Of a stretch of DNA of 64,000 nt, positions 1 through 11,857 are shown piece after piece. The first letter of the stretch is position 1, and every line of letters begins with the position of its first letter. Position numbers and translations under genes: made by a program. Under the pieces are notes generated by a model. That model worked only from the letters and a program-made list of their open reading frames with translations, ran no database searches and had not been told where the DNA came from. Origin of the DNA: Gymnopus androsaceus JB14 (Eukaryota > Basidiomycota > Agaricomycetes > Agaricales > Omphalotaceae); the NCBI GenBank assembly GCA_009733575.1, contig ML769544.1:72012-136011 (forward strand), written 5' to 3'.

Positions 1-695
1 TTCTTCCCCTCTGTTAGCATTGCAAGAGCGTTCAATGTCGGTCAAACAAGAAACAATAAGCAATATCTTTTTGAGAACCGCATCTTGCAAACTGCAATGG
101 TTATCACAAACACAACCGCACTTATTGTCCTAAACAAACAGACATTGTATTATCATTCAAGATATTTTGTCCTGCTATGATTGCCAAAGAAAATGTTGCC
201 TAATTCATTGCTAGCTTATACTGGAGCTTCTTCTGCGAGGGCTCTCGCAGTGTTTGTGTTAGCAGTGCTTCTGCTCTAATTGATCATGACACCACCATAG
301 GTTTTGTAGGCTTCGCTAACATGCACAATGGGTGGTTTGACACTGTATGTACTACACCTTGGTTTGACGTCACCCCTGGTTTTGCAGACACTTTCTTTTC
401 AACTTCACCTCTCTGCGATGATGATGTGGGCTGGGTTGCTCATGTTTGCCATACCATTAAAACTGCTAGGTCTGTTTTCTGCATGGCCATACGTTCAGCC
501 TTAACTAATTTTGATAAAGATCTCTTGCTGAGCTTTCGCTGCAGGTTGTTGTAAAGTACTACTGGTTTTGTGTACAAATAACTTCAATTTAATCTGCTTT
601 TTCTACTTTGTAATTATTGTCTAAATTACATCAATTTAGACAGTTTTGCATACTTGAGCGAGTCAGGGATTGTCTCGCATAAGTGGGATGTTACT
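1..695. other. No gene recognised
   Basis: AT-rich sequence without a recognisable gene. The longest open frame (321-554, plus, 77 codons) has no motif I recognise. The last eight bases before the next feature (696-703) are the left target duplication of the hAT-type element. Confidence 0.5.
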
Positions 696-703
696 GGTGT
701 GAT

Positions 704-1326
704 TAGTGATGTGCCAGCTGGGGCCCAGCTCAAAAGCCCTGGCTACGGCTCAGATAGCCCTGGCCAGGGCTGATCAAAATGTTGAGCTGGGCCCTACATG
801 ACGGCTGGGGCTCGGCTAGGGCCCAGCTCAAGCTCAGGCCCCGGCTCAATGCATATAGAAAAATCTCAGTGTTTATCAAGAAAAAATACCATACAAGTAA
901 TATATCTAATGTAAAATAGATCTTATACATCAACTACAACCTTATAGAACCTTGCACTGAGTCCTGACTGAAAAACAGTAACAGACTAAAATCTACATGA
1001 TTTTTAGACCTGTTGTATACCATTTATCTTGCTTACACATTGCTCTGTAGCAGAAGATAGTATTTCATTGCTTGAAATGAGGTTATGAATGGTTCAATAG
1101 TTCTGTATTTCTGTAAAATATGGTTAATTTTCACAGAACAAACCTCTATTCCACTATTAAATTAGGTGCTCTGAGCCCCGGCCCAAGACCCCGGCTCAGG
1201 GCTCTCAAAAATTTGAGACTGGCCTTGAGCCCCAGCAAGCCCTAGAGATGGCTCCGGCCAGGCCCGGCTCAATCAGGCCCGGCTCAGAGGGCTCAAGGGC
1301 TCTGAGCCCTAGCCGGCACATCACTA
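704..1326. mobile_element. hAT-type non-autonomous element (MITE), 623 bp
   Basis: The element starts TAGTGATGTGCC and ends with the exact reverse complement GGCACATCACTA. It is flanked by the 8-bp direct repeat GGTGTGAT at 696-703 and 1327-1334. Both ends continue for over 100 bp as imperfect inverted repeats rich in GGGCC/GGCTC blocks, around an AT-rich core at about 860-1170. An 8-bp target duplication with short terminal inverted repeats is the signature of the hAT superfamily. There is no transposase ORF, so it must be mobilised in trans. The perfect target duplication indicates a clean insertion. Confidence 0.85.
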
Positions 1327-1334
1327 GGTGTGAT

Positions 1335-2890
1335 ATTTTCGCCTAGAGGTTTTGGGCGCTTTTTCATGAACAACAGTAATTACTTTATTTACAAGTTAGA
1401 TATGCTCAAAAAAATCTGAAAAAAAATTAGGCATCATGCTACGATGCACATAACTTGGCTGCGAAAAAAGGTTTGCTTAAATTGATCACTGACCCAAGTT
1501 ATTGGCAAATTTCTCCAAAATTTTTTGCCTGGGGGTTTGCTTCTGTATGTATAAGCTGGGTGCACTCTGTTCAGTGTAGAGGAGAGGTATGGGAATCATA
1601 CGAGTTGTATGTTCCCATACATACATAGAATTGTGGTTTGGCTGGGGCTTGGCCCGCGTGGGTGGGCAAAAAACAACCACACGCTGGCTAAGACCGGAAC
1701 GTCAGAGATGCTGGAAATATTTACTAGAGTGGGACTTTCCACAGATAGGAAAGGACAACAGGCTACACTACTGGATTGTGCCCTGACATCAACATGGGAT
1801 GGGTGGGTTGGGAGACTCAAAAAACCAATGTAAAATTGGCGGCGATGAGAGTCAGGATCAAGACGACTGAGCGCCTAGATGCCGAGTCTCTCGCCGTGCT
1901 CAGCTTATCCTCTGATAAGCGCGCCTTGCTAGCTTATCGCGGAATTTTGTAGGAATGAATCCATGACTGAATCCAAACCTCGCTTCCCGAGTTTCAGTCT
2001 ACATACATTAACTGCTGAGGTAGATTCGCTTGACCGGTCATTGGTACCCTTCCTTCCCCAAATATCGATTGATGTTTACTTCCCAACCCTCTTCCACACC
2101 CTCAAAAGCACTATCTCAATCCGTTCTCAACGCCAATCAAGCTCCGTGCACCTCTTACTCTGCAGAACCGCAATCATGTCTTTGATTCTGCTGGTGCAGA
2201 ACGGTGCCATCCCGAGGCAGTTGCAGGGAGATGGAGGGGCCTTTAGAGGACGCGCCGGAAGAGGTGAAGAGGGCGGAGGTTTGGGGTGGCTCACTGCTAC
2301 AGAAGCCCGCACGGAAGAACTAAGCAATGCTTGCATCCTGGTCAATCCGCTTGTCGTTTCGAGTATCCAGGGTACATCTATATTCAGTACTATCGCTAAA
2401 ACTCAGTAAAAAACTTCGCTATCTCGTCGATCTAATGACACTCTCTCCGTCGAATTAAAAACGTCTCTTAAGCAATGCACTTTCTCCGTACGGACTTTTT
2501 CGCGTACCTCCCTTCCGAGTCCCAGTCCGCCTCACCCTCCTCCAATTCATTATGCACCCCAATTCCTCAAGCTTCCGAACAACCTCCTTATACCCAGCCT
2601 TCCTTCGTCGTGTGATGCCTTACCGGGCTTCTTACACTGCTCTTGAAGGTCGCCGTGGGGTTTGAGAAGGAGTGTATCGCTGGGGTGTTGTTATTGGGTA
2701 ATTCCATGGACATGTCTACCTCCTCTTAGTACATACGTGACTGATGATACTGATAGATATGGGTACAGCGCTGGAAAGGAGTAAATCTTCAGTAACAATC
2801 GCGACGCAGAGCCTGAAATATTCACAGAGCGTGAACGACAGAAAAGATAATTGCACAGCAGATAAAATATAGGGATTCCAAAAAGAAATG
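1335..2890. other. No confident gene; one unassigned ORF and a hairpin
   Basis: A 148-codon open frame lies on the plus strand (1963-2409) but shows no domain, and its middle is Gly/Arg-rich in a way that may be compositional. A hairpin at 1587-1620 has arms GTATGGGAA and TTCCCATAC. The right part (about 2410-2890) is presumably the 3' flank of the minus-strand centrin gene. Confidence 0.4.
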
Positions 2891-3502
2891 CTACGCTTCA
2901 TCGGTCATGATTGCCAAAAACTCTTCCATATTAATCGCGTTGTCCTGGTCGAGATCGAATTCGTCTATCATGGCTTGTCTGGAATGAGGGAAAACACGTT
3001 AATTTCGAGGTGAAACCCATCTCCGAAGTAAAATGCACAACTCATCATCTTCTAACCGATCCCCAATCTCTTTCGCCACTCTCCGAAGATCTTTAAGCTC
3101 GATTCTCCCCTTGCTAGCGCCATCGAATAACTGGAAAGCTCGTCGTATTTCTTCTAAAGGATCTCTGTCCAAAATACGACCGCTCAGTAGAGAAAAAAAT
3201 CAGTTACGATGCGACCTTGTAGTAGCAAAATTATACCCACTGATTTTCGCGAAATCTTCAAAATCCATATACCCATGTCCAGTTTTATCGTGATCCTGAA
3301 GGATTTTGAGCACCTCTGCCTTCTTCATGTCGAATCCTAATGCTCTCATCGCAACCTATAGCTCGTGATAGTCAATACGACCATCCTTGTCCTGGTCAAA
3401 AAGCTCGAAAGCCTTTTTAATTTCTTGTTTCTGTTCATCAGTGAGTTCTGGGCGAGCGTGTGTGCGTCGCTTGGATTTTTGGACTGCAGATGCGCCGTAC
3501 AT
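2891..3502 (-). CDS. CDC31: Centrin (Cdc31-type EF-hand protein) interrupted by one in-frame TAG
   Basis: Centrins are calcium-binding EF-hand proteins of the spindle pole body or centrosome. The model has three exons on the minus strand: 3502-3237, 3182-3039 and 2978-2891, with GT-AG introns of 54 and 60 bp. The first EF-hand reads [16 protein letters not shown], as in centrins. The third begins after [15 protein letters not shown], and the last contains [17 protein letters not shown] and ends before TAG at 2891-2893. The first EF-hand is followed by TAG (3356-3358) and then VAMRALGFD. Known centrins have Lys here ([11 protein letters not shown]), so a single A-to-T change of AAG would explain the stop. 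No intron I can propose removes it in frame. The second EF-hand loop lacks several acidic residues. This is either a nonsense allele or a base error; the rest looks intact, and centrin is usually essential. Confidence 0.8.
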
Positions 3503-6500
3503 GAAGTTGTGTGGAGTTTTGTGGTGGTACTTAGAACAACTGAGGAATCAGAGACGCGTTGAGCCACGTGAGAGTCAACGGGCATAGGCGCTTAATCGGT
3601 GTCTAATAAGCGCTTGTATTTCTTTCTCGACGCGCCAATCAAGCTGCAATGGATCCATATTTCCACAGATACCCGATTGCTTCCCAATACTCGAAACTAC
3701 GCTAGGAATTCGGTTCTGCGCCAGCGAAAGCGTTCTGCAAAACGCACAGCGGGAGCTTGATGCCTGCGATCGAAACGCAGATTAAAGGCTCTAGAATCCC
3801 ATAGGCATAGCCTGCACTGGCAGTGCAGAAGTATATAGGCTCTGCTTTCACCTTTCTCGTAAGGTCCCCGACGAGATTTTTTGGTACATCTTTGGCGATT
3901 TCTGCGATTCGAATCATTTATAATTAATGTGCGATAAAGCTCCGCTATGCCTAGTATATGGGTCGAGGATATCACTGGTGTGCCGGTGGAACACATAGAA
4001 AGACTCTGCGGATCTGGATGAAGAACGGCTTCTCTCTACTCTGGGCATAATCGATCACTCGAACGTCCGTGACTCCGCTAACGGTCAGCATTGGCCGACT
4101 ATGGACTGTCCACTCTGTTTTCATATTTTGACACTACTCACGCATCGTGTCTCTGGAAGATTTAGAAATTGTGGATAGGGTCGAGCAAGACCTTGGCATA
4201 ATTACTCATACCGCTCCAAAGCTATGAAAAAAAAATGTTGAGACTGGTTTGTATTCCAGGCCCTCCGAAGGTTCTTCCTGCCACTTTCACATTTGGAATT
4301 CTGTTATGCCTTTGTGCATGAAATCCAAGCTCCCTCACCCCTCACCCATTAGCCTGGTAATCAAGACGTTCAGAACCGACCTATCAATGGTCGCGACGAA
4401 CGAATGGATAATCCATGGAGCAACTCCATACCTCCAGTCGAACTTCTGGTAGCTCCCGTTGAAGCACTCCTTACCCTCCCTTACTGATAAAGTCACTCAA
4501 AGTCGCCACTCGACTCGAGAAACTAGCGAATAAGGGTAGAAAGGGTCTTAATATATGGGAGCTTCAGTTCATCTATGCATAGCCCTTCTTTAACTGGTTT
4601 AGGGAGATCACGAACGTTAACAATTCTTCAACTATTACTTCACCCTGGGTTTCGTCTCCTGTCATCTATCGTGATGTCTCATCACCAGCACAACTCTCCC
4701 CAAATAATGCCCATCTTCTACAATTTCGAATTCCCCTCCCTCTCCCCCAAAAAAAAGGTGTACGAATGATATACTAAGCTCTGGTGAGGGAGACTATGAG
4801 GGAGAGTACGGAGTTTGCCAAGTCCCTTCTAGCCTCGACCTCGGTCTCGAGTACGGGTTCGACTTGGTCAGTTCTCAACCTCATCCTCGATCTCTATAGG
4901 GCGTTGTATCCTGTGGTGTTTCGTGCGCAGCTGCAGCTGTAGTCATCATTAAACTCGGCTCCATAGAACAAGAACGCTAGAACGAACTGGCACGATGAAG
5001 TTCTCGAACGACTGTGCGTATCTTGCTGGAGAAATTGGAGGATTGCTCGCATCTGGGACTGAACCTGGAAGTGAGCGGCGCGAGATGGCAAGATGAATAA
5101 ACGCTTATGCAGATGCAAGGTCGCGTTAAAGGTTCCGACTCCTGAGTGATAGTCGGTTCCAGGATGTTATAGTAAGTGCCTAGTTTCGTTTCGTTTCGTT
5201 AGGATTTTTTTTCTGGCTTTAGAACCTAGTATACTTTTACTTCGCTTCGCTTCGTTCCTTCGTTCTTCGCTGAGTACTAACTCTCGCTTTACATATATAT
5301 AGGAAACTAACCGTTAGCAAATCAGCACCAGCGTCACCTCTACAAACCCCCACCGGAATCCCAACCAAGTCTCGATTACTATACTGCCCTAGGAAGCGCG
5401 ACCGACACCATGCTATAGAGGGTAATAATAGAGATGCTGGAGCTGGGGTACTACGGAAGAAGAGTCGGGGAGCTCTGTAGGACTTTTGGGGCACTAGAGG
5501 GGTTATTTGTGGAGATGCGAAGCAGGTGGGTTGTTTCTTATATTTTTGTTTCTCGTTGACGAGCTGACATCTTGCCTTTCTCAGCCATCATTCATCGTAG
5601 CATACGTACTCTCGTGGTTGAAGGTTTCGTATTTGGGAGAGTTGATCTATAGGAAGTATCCTTCATACCTTATCTCTGAAGGACCCCTCGTGGACTTTTG
5701 AGCTGGCGAGGTTGGTTAGGGTGTTGTTTGCTGATACGGGGCTAGTACAATTGAGAAGACTACGGGTGGTCATCCGGGGAGTGGGAGTGGAAGGAAGTAT
5801 ATGGATATGTACGTACTTGCCTATCGTGTTGTTTGCTGTGATATATAGACTAACGTGTACCAAACTCGAATTTTCGTACGCCCGTAACGCGTGAATCTAA
5901 ATCCAGCCTTATCTTATCCTACTCAGACTCTACCTCCTCCGACCCGGTGTCCTTCAAGTATGAATGCCTCCTTCAGATGGCCGAGAAATCCGAGCCTGAG
6001 GGGTCCTATCCTGATTACGCGATATCACGAAGTTCTTTCGCCATTCGGTGATTCATGGTCTAGCTCATGGCCCTATTCACTCCCCGGTGTCCAATCGCAG
6101 CGTTCACCGCATTGATCGACAGTGATCTGGGGAAGGGCGGAAGGAAGGAAGGAAGGGGGGATGACTCAAGATTCTTTGCAGATTGAATATTCTATGCGGA
6201 AGCACAAGGTGACCCTTCATGGGATGCTGGATGTACCAGGGTCCCCGGGAGCGTAAATCTTCTAAAATTAACCCACCCAAAACCCGTTGTCAAATGGTCA
6301 AATTCCTTCAAAGGCCGAAGCATTTCAATGAAACAGGAGACGAGACGCGCCAATAAACTGGCACTCCTACCAAGTTGGAAACGACAGTACGGTAGTGAGC
6401 ACTGAGCATTCAATGTCGGACTGAAGATGGACTCCGATTCAAGTTAACAAACTTGCTATTTCTTTTAGTAAAATCATACCGGTAGACTGCACCATGCAAG

Positions 6501-8230
6501 AGGTCGGTCTTTGGCGCACTTTTGACTGTATCGGTTGAATTAGGTCTGTGAAATAGTATCGTGTCAAATATAGCTTCGCTTGTAATCTCTCTGTAAGGGG
6601 ACACGATTTTTTTTTTTTTCGAATTTTAGGCCGAATAATGAGAGGCTTTCGCGACCTTTATGGTAGCAACCAGATCTTAAGAATGCAGCAGCAGAATCGA
6701 AGTAGAATAATTACAATCACCTAGAGTAGATTTCGAGAACACTGCTGTAGCATTATTGATGAGGATTATAGTATAACTCAATCAAGGAGTAACCATCCTT
6801 AGGAAATCCTGGTTCGGAAGCGCATATGAACAACTTCAGTCTTCAATCAAGTAAATTTCATTGCTTGACGCGATAGAGATTCTGGGCCGGATCCTAAACG
6901 CTTGACCGTTCAGTCTGAAGACTCAGAAGAGGGTGAACGAGTTACAACCTACGATCTGGCAGTGAAGCGGAAGGTGTGAAGCTCCTCACGTGCCCACGTA
7001 TTTAAGAGGTGAGGGATTCGGCGACACTGATGTGCCGCGTGGCCTTGAAGATCAGCTTATAAATAAATAATTAACTGGCACATGGCGTTAACGTTTAACA
7101 CCGTTGGAAAACCCAATTTCTTCTCCGTTGACAGTGAGATGAGTTGATGGAAAGAACGGTACGGCTTATGAATTGCAGCTCTACGAGATCCTTAACTTAC
7201 AGTATACCCCTCAGATGCCCCCGTACTTGGTTGCCCATGTTGCCCATGTTGTCGTGTCAAAAGAGAGCAGATGATTGGTCAGTCGAGACTCGATGGATGT
7301 TTTCCAGACTGCAGCTACGACGTTTGAACTACTTTTTTCAAGATTCCAGCTTCAGCTGACTTGCTTCAAGATTGACCCTTCTCTCCATCGACGGCGAATG
7401 GTATATTCCATTTGCTCCCAGCTTCTTGCTGGTTCTCAAGCAATATCAAGAGCCTGACATTCGTTTGAACTGGAGGCTGGAGCGAACAGTATGCTCCAAC
7501 TGCGACATCTTTCGTAAATGGTGTCACTGCTCTTACCAGTGATCTCAATAAACTAGTCTCCCCTAGCCAATACTCGAGCTGCGGCCACAGCCTCCGCAAG
7601 ATCAACAAGCATTCTTTTGTTCAATAGGGATATGAGTAAGCCCCCAAAAATTCCGGATGAAGCGGGCTTCAACCATGTCCTGGTCCAGTCATCCTCTGAA
7701 CACCTTCCGATGAACTTCGGTCATGGTGCATTGTGATGGATATTCTCTCTCAGGACCTTCTCCCCGACTTTCAGGCGTCTGCTTTCGACGTATATATAAC
7801 TAACTCATATGCGACCCCCACGGAAAGAAAGGATCTATAGGTCAAGTTCAGCCGTTTCAACAATTACAGTCAACGCATATTTGTCAGAATCCGACCTCTA
7901 TCCGAGATCTATATAGTAGACTTCTATCAAATAACAACATGTTAATCTTCTTACGCGTTCTGCTCGACATGACGGACAGCCGAGTCAATGCGTCGATCAG
8001 AGCTCGCTCATCCTCTGTTTTGCAGAGAAACGTTTGGTTATTCAGGCTGCTTGGACACGTCTTAGCTCTCTGCCAGGGACACCGCGCATTGTCCGCCATG
8101 TTGGATGTTTGAGCTCAGAACTGTCCCCTACGACGGGTGCCAGGTCACGTACCGGTCCCCTTCATATGGGGATGTAGTTATTGATAACCAATCATCTTGG
8201 CGCTTCCGCCAGGCTTAGATTCACCCGAGT
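3503..8230. other. Long gene-poor stretch
   Basis: About 4.7 kb without a recognisable gene on either strand; open frames are short and motif-free. It contains pentanucleotide-like repeats near 5183-5205 (TTTCG) and 5238-5272 (CTTCG) and a T-run at 6607-6621. A minus-strand start at 8099, followed by 63 codons and a plausible GTAAGA donor, could be the first exon of an unidentified gene running divergently from the transcription factor, but I could not extend it. Confidence 0.4.
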
Positions 8231-8240
8231 CATATATAAG
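8231..8240 (+). promoter_or_regulatory. TATA-like element of the Zn2Cys6 gene
   Basis: CATATATAAG lies about 70 bp upstream of the inferred start codon at 8309, a normal distance for a fungal core promoter. The assignment rests on position and sequence only. Confidence 0.4.
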
Positions 8241-8308
8241 CAATCGAATTATGGAATTTCCACTGAAATCTCGTTCCCCAGTTTTCTTGCAACTGTTATT
8301 ATCTATCT

Positions 8309-10455
8309 ATGAACGCTGTAACTAAAACACGGACACCGAGGAACCTGAACAGGGCTACAGCATGTAGTCACTGCAGGTGCGTCGGACCGAACTAGACCAT
8401 GCATTGCGGCTTGTTCATTACCATCTGCTTCCTTTAGGAGAAGAAAAACAGTGAGTGTATCAAGTTCGGGACCAAGATTCTCGGTCATTAATGCGTTGTT
8501 TAGAAATGCGACGGTAAAAAATCGACTTAGGCAGAGCAATAATAAGTATACTAAAACTTAGGATGGACATATACCTTATAGGTAAAAAGCCTCGCTGTAC
8601 GCAATGTCAAACTCGCAGTAAACCCGGCCATGAGCTTGCTTGCGAGTACCCAGAACTAGGTCGTTCTCGCAAACAAACTCTAGAGGCAAGCATCTCGACG
8701 CTTGAGAAAAGGATACGTGAGCTAGAGAGACCTGAGCCGGATGAAGGCCCTATCAAGCTTTACGACCCATCCAACATTTGGTCTGGGTCCTCGTCGTCCC
8801 TCGACGAGAGTTCTCCCGCAAGCACTGGCAGTAGTCTACTTGATTCAATTTCAGAACCAAGTATATTCTCTACGGCGTTCCAAGAGGTATGCCGACTTTG
8901 TGCAAAAGAAGCATGTACTAATCTCTGAACTAGGAAATCCCCCCCGCTCTAGGACAACGTTTGTACGGCTTTTGCTAGCACTTTGAATGTATGGACTGAC
9001 ACCCTCCAGATTACAGGCATTCGTTCCACACGCTCGAAGCTTTGGGTTCTTTTTGAATATCGATCGCTTTGTCTCGACAACTACTCTTCCGCTGAGCCTG
9101 GGAGACTATTCGCGACCTTGTCCTAAGCCTCGTCTGTGTCATTTACCTTATCGGTCTTCACCTGTCTGGGGCTGGCGAAGACGAAGAATCCACGTATCTT
9201 TCGCGCTCCCTTCTCCATGTCAGTACGATATTATCTTCTAGCCACCCTCTTCGTCTTATCCATGGCACCCAAGCTGAGATTCTTCTCAGTACGTATTTCT
9301 TCCGCAAGGGTAGAATCCTCGAGGGAAAATATCATCTTTCTGCTGCGGTCAGCCTCGCTACATGCGCTGGTCTTCATAAATTGCGATCAGGCTTCTTTCA
9401 CCCCAAATCTGATGGGCATTGGAGGACCTTCGCTACCTGAACCCACAGACATGGTCGATGAGGGGGAAAGAATCAACGCCTTTTGGACTGCGTTTACGCT
9501 GTGTAATTGTTGGGGTGTTGGGGTCGGAGGGTTTTCGAGCATGATGTTTGAGTCTTACGGGTCTCGAATTGATACGCCATGGCCTTTGGATATGGAGGAT
9601 TACGAACAGGCAAGTAATTTGACTTCCAAAGTGCTCCCCTTCCTCATTCTTCTACATTTAGAATCGATTGCCTGTAAACTACATTGGAGAATCCACCGTA
9701 CGCAATTTCCTGTCGCGAGATCCCCATTCATTAGTGAGTGGGTCCTCTAGAATGGCCATGTATGCCCAATCCTCCCTACTACTGGACCGTGCCGCTAACC
9801 TTGCATCGTTATTCACAAATGGTCCGTGAACCGTCGCTTACATTTTTTAATCGCACGTAGCTGAATCCAGTGCTATCTTTAGAACTGCACCCCGACGAGC
9901 ATACTCGCTATATGAAGACATTTGTAGCCCTCGATGCTCTCATCGACTCCTTGCATAGATCACTTCCTTCTCTCCTTCAGACACCTATCTCTTCCCCAGA
10001 TTTTGTGATCGTTTGGGCCACGCACCTGATATGTTGTGGTGCGAGTATCACGCTACATAATGTCTTTATCGACTCAAGCCCTTTTTCCCGCAATAAAACC
10101 CTTGAATCAGCGGAAGGATCCCTAGTGCTAGTTCGAGGGAAAGACTTAGGCAGCACTGAAGTGAATCCGATCTTTGGGATATTATGGAGAATTGTGGGAC
10201 AGGCCATCATCGAGGAAATATCGAGGTTGGATAGAGAAGCGCTTTTATCAACAAGCTTGGGAGGACTCGGAGACATCGGTAAGGAGGAGGCAGGAAATGG
10301 TATCGTTGCTCGAGGAGCTGTTTCTGTTAATGGGAGCGTTTGCCGGGAGGTCAAAGATAATCGGTGCATATTTTCCTACCATTATTCTGTGCAATTACTT
10401 ACCTACTATTATAACAGCGTATGAGTTCAACGTACTTCAGGGAAACCACGGGTAA
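8309..10455 (+). pseudogene. Fungal Zn2Cys6 transcription factor, microexons in the zinc cluster, probable frameshifts
   Basis: A fungal binuclear zinc-cluster regulator, expected to bind DNA in the nucleus. The cluster is assembled from four exons: 8309-8376, 8438-8450 (13 nt), 8504-8513 (10 nt) and 8582 onward. Together they give CSHCRRRKTKCDGKKPRCTQ followed by two more Cys, the correct C-x2-C-x6-C-x6-C-x2-C-x9-C spacing. A basic linker and short coiled coil follow (8690-8740). Further exons are 8934-8962 and 9010 onward, then a GC-AG intron at 9610-9661 and a GT-AG intron at 9822-9882. The middle region carries family sequences such as FVPHARSFGFFLNIDRF, EGERINAFW and DTPWPLDMEDYE. These conserved blocks lie in different frames: shifts occur near 9118-9127, near 9388-9392 and between about 10200 and 10280, with no introns that would join them. 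It is either a decaying gene or a stretch with indel errors. Confidence 0.75.
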
Positions 10456-10814
10456 TTGGTCTGACAAGTTATGGGTGTGTAGTAAAATAATGTACTGTAC
10501 AGGCACTAGATTTATAATGTTTCGTTATCGCTCCTACTTGTTGACTGGTAAAGACTGCAGCACATCGAGCCCAATGGGTGGCGTAAGCTCTTGCTACTAG
10601 TTTGGTGTACTGTTAGGCGGTGTCTGGTGGTGTTGAAGGCTGCTCGAATTTGAAGCATGATCGCGAAATAAAATTCATAAATCTCCGTATATGAGGCTAC
10701 TTGAAAGGGGTATTGGCCAATTTTGATAAGTTTTTCATAAGGTTCAGAAAGAGGGGCGCGCGCGATGATACGCGTGGCACGTGAATACTGAATACATCAT
10801 TTCTCGCTCTAACC
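10456..10814. other. Intergenic, 5' flank of the glycosylase gene
   Basis: No gene seen. A CACGTG palindrome (E-box-like) lies about 35 bp upstream of the glycosylase start codon, beside a GCGCGCGC stretch. Confidence 0.4.
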
Positions 10815-11714
10815 ATGTCGGCCACTCAGAAGCCAATGCATAAACGCAATCGCGCACCCTCTACAGACGAGTCTACCGTTAAATTGGGATCTCCGGAATC
10901 TCCTCATCGTGTCAAGAAACGAAAGCTACTTGATTCATACGTTTCTGAATCTCCATTTCCAGAATTCCCTCATCCTACACCTTCCGAGGCTTATGCAGTC
11001 TTGGATATCCTCTCCAAGGCGTATCCTCAGTACGCTACAGCACCCGTAGCTCTGGACCCGAAATTCGCCAGTAATTCTGCTGCTACGTGTGGAAACACCC
11101 CGAACGTGATTGATTCACTCATTGGCACCATTTTGTCTCAGAATACATCGGGAAAGAATTCATCCCGGGCAAAAGCCAGTTTAGATGCCACTTTTGGTAA
11201 CTTTGCAGCCATCGCTTCGTCCTCCAGAGAGGCTGTAGTAGAAGCCATTCGCCAGGGTGGTCTGGCGAACAAAAAAGCGGCCACAATACAAAATTTGCTC
11301 AAGTCGATCGAGCAACGGTATGGAGAGTACTCGCTACAGCATCTCGCAGAGGCAGGAGAGGATGGCCAAAAGCTGTCAGATGAAGATATTATGAAGGAAT
11401 TAACGTCATATGACGGTGTTGGTCCTAAAACGGCGTCGTGCGTCCTTATGTTTTGCCTGGGACGGGACTCTTTCGCGGTCGACACCCACATCTTCCGTAT
11501 TAGCAAGGTGCTGGGCTGGATTCCATCCAGCGCTGACCGGATCCTAGCGCAAGCACACCTTGATAAGAGACTCCCTGCGGAAGTCAAGTACGGGCTACAT
11601 GTACTCATGATTCAGCATGGAAGGACATGCAAAGGGTGCAAGAAAAGTGGCACGACTGCTGCTTGCATTCTCAAGGAATTTCTAAAGGGAATTAAAGCGT
11701 CAAAGAGTCTTTGA
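10815..11714 (+). CDS. Endonuclease III-like HhH-GPD DNA glycosylase
   Basis: A single-exon 299-residue protein of the helix-hairpin-helix/GPD base-excision repair superfamily, which removes damaged or mismatched bases in the nucleus. Residues 1-40 are basic with a KKRK cluster, a plausible nuclear localisation signal. The core starts near residue 97 (DSLIGTILSQNTS). The HhH motif reads LTSYDGVGPKTASCVL; its Lys is in the position of the catalytic Lys of Nth. It is followed by SFAVDTHIFRISKVLGW, whose Asp matches the catalytic Asp. The C-terminus keeps only C-x2-C-x8-C instead of the four-Cys C-x6-C-x2-C-x5-C of Nth, so an iron-sulfur cluster is probably absent. The frame is intact and uninterrupted, unlike the neighbouring regulator. 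Substrate preference cannot be told from sequence. Confidence 0.85.
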   Translation: MSATQKPMHKRNRAPSTDESTVKLGSPESPHRVKKRKLLDSYVSESPFPEFPHPTPSEAYAVLDILSKAYPQYATAPVALDPKFASNSAATCGNTPNVIDSLIGTILSQNTSGKNSSRAKASLDATFGNFAAIASSSREAVVEAIRQGGLANKKAATIQNLLKSIEQRYGEYSLQHLAEAGEDGQKLSDEDIMKELTSYDGVGPKTASCVLMFCLGRDSFAVDTHIFRISKVLGWIPSSADRILAQAHLDKRLPAEVKYGLHVLMIQHGRTCKGCKKSGTTAACILKEFLKGIKASKSL

Positions 11715-11857
11715 AGGAGGAACACTCGTAGGAAATTTCCTGGCTCATAAGTACTGGGGCTAATAGTCATTCAACAGTGCACAATTGGTGCACAACGGCT
11801 GAAATTCCAGGTTACATAATATGTGTATAAACAACCTAGTATTTGGGCACAACCGAA

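Noticed and set aside
1963..2409. 148-codon ORF as a gene
   Set aside because: No domain or family-like sequence, a Gly/Arg stretch that is compositional, and comparable open frames on the opposite strand.
2891..3502. TAG reassigned to lysine in this organism
   Set aside because: TAG also ends centrin itself and the transposase frame, and most genes show no internal TAG.
4850..4880. GGGTTCGACTTGG as a tRNA B-box
   Set aside because: Lacks the conserved CC end, and no cloverleaf or A-box could be formed around it.
11138..11608. 156-codon minus-strand ORF
   Set aside because: Antisense shadow of the glycosylase gene, whose plus-strand frame carries all the conserved motifs.
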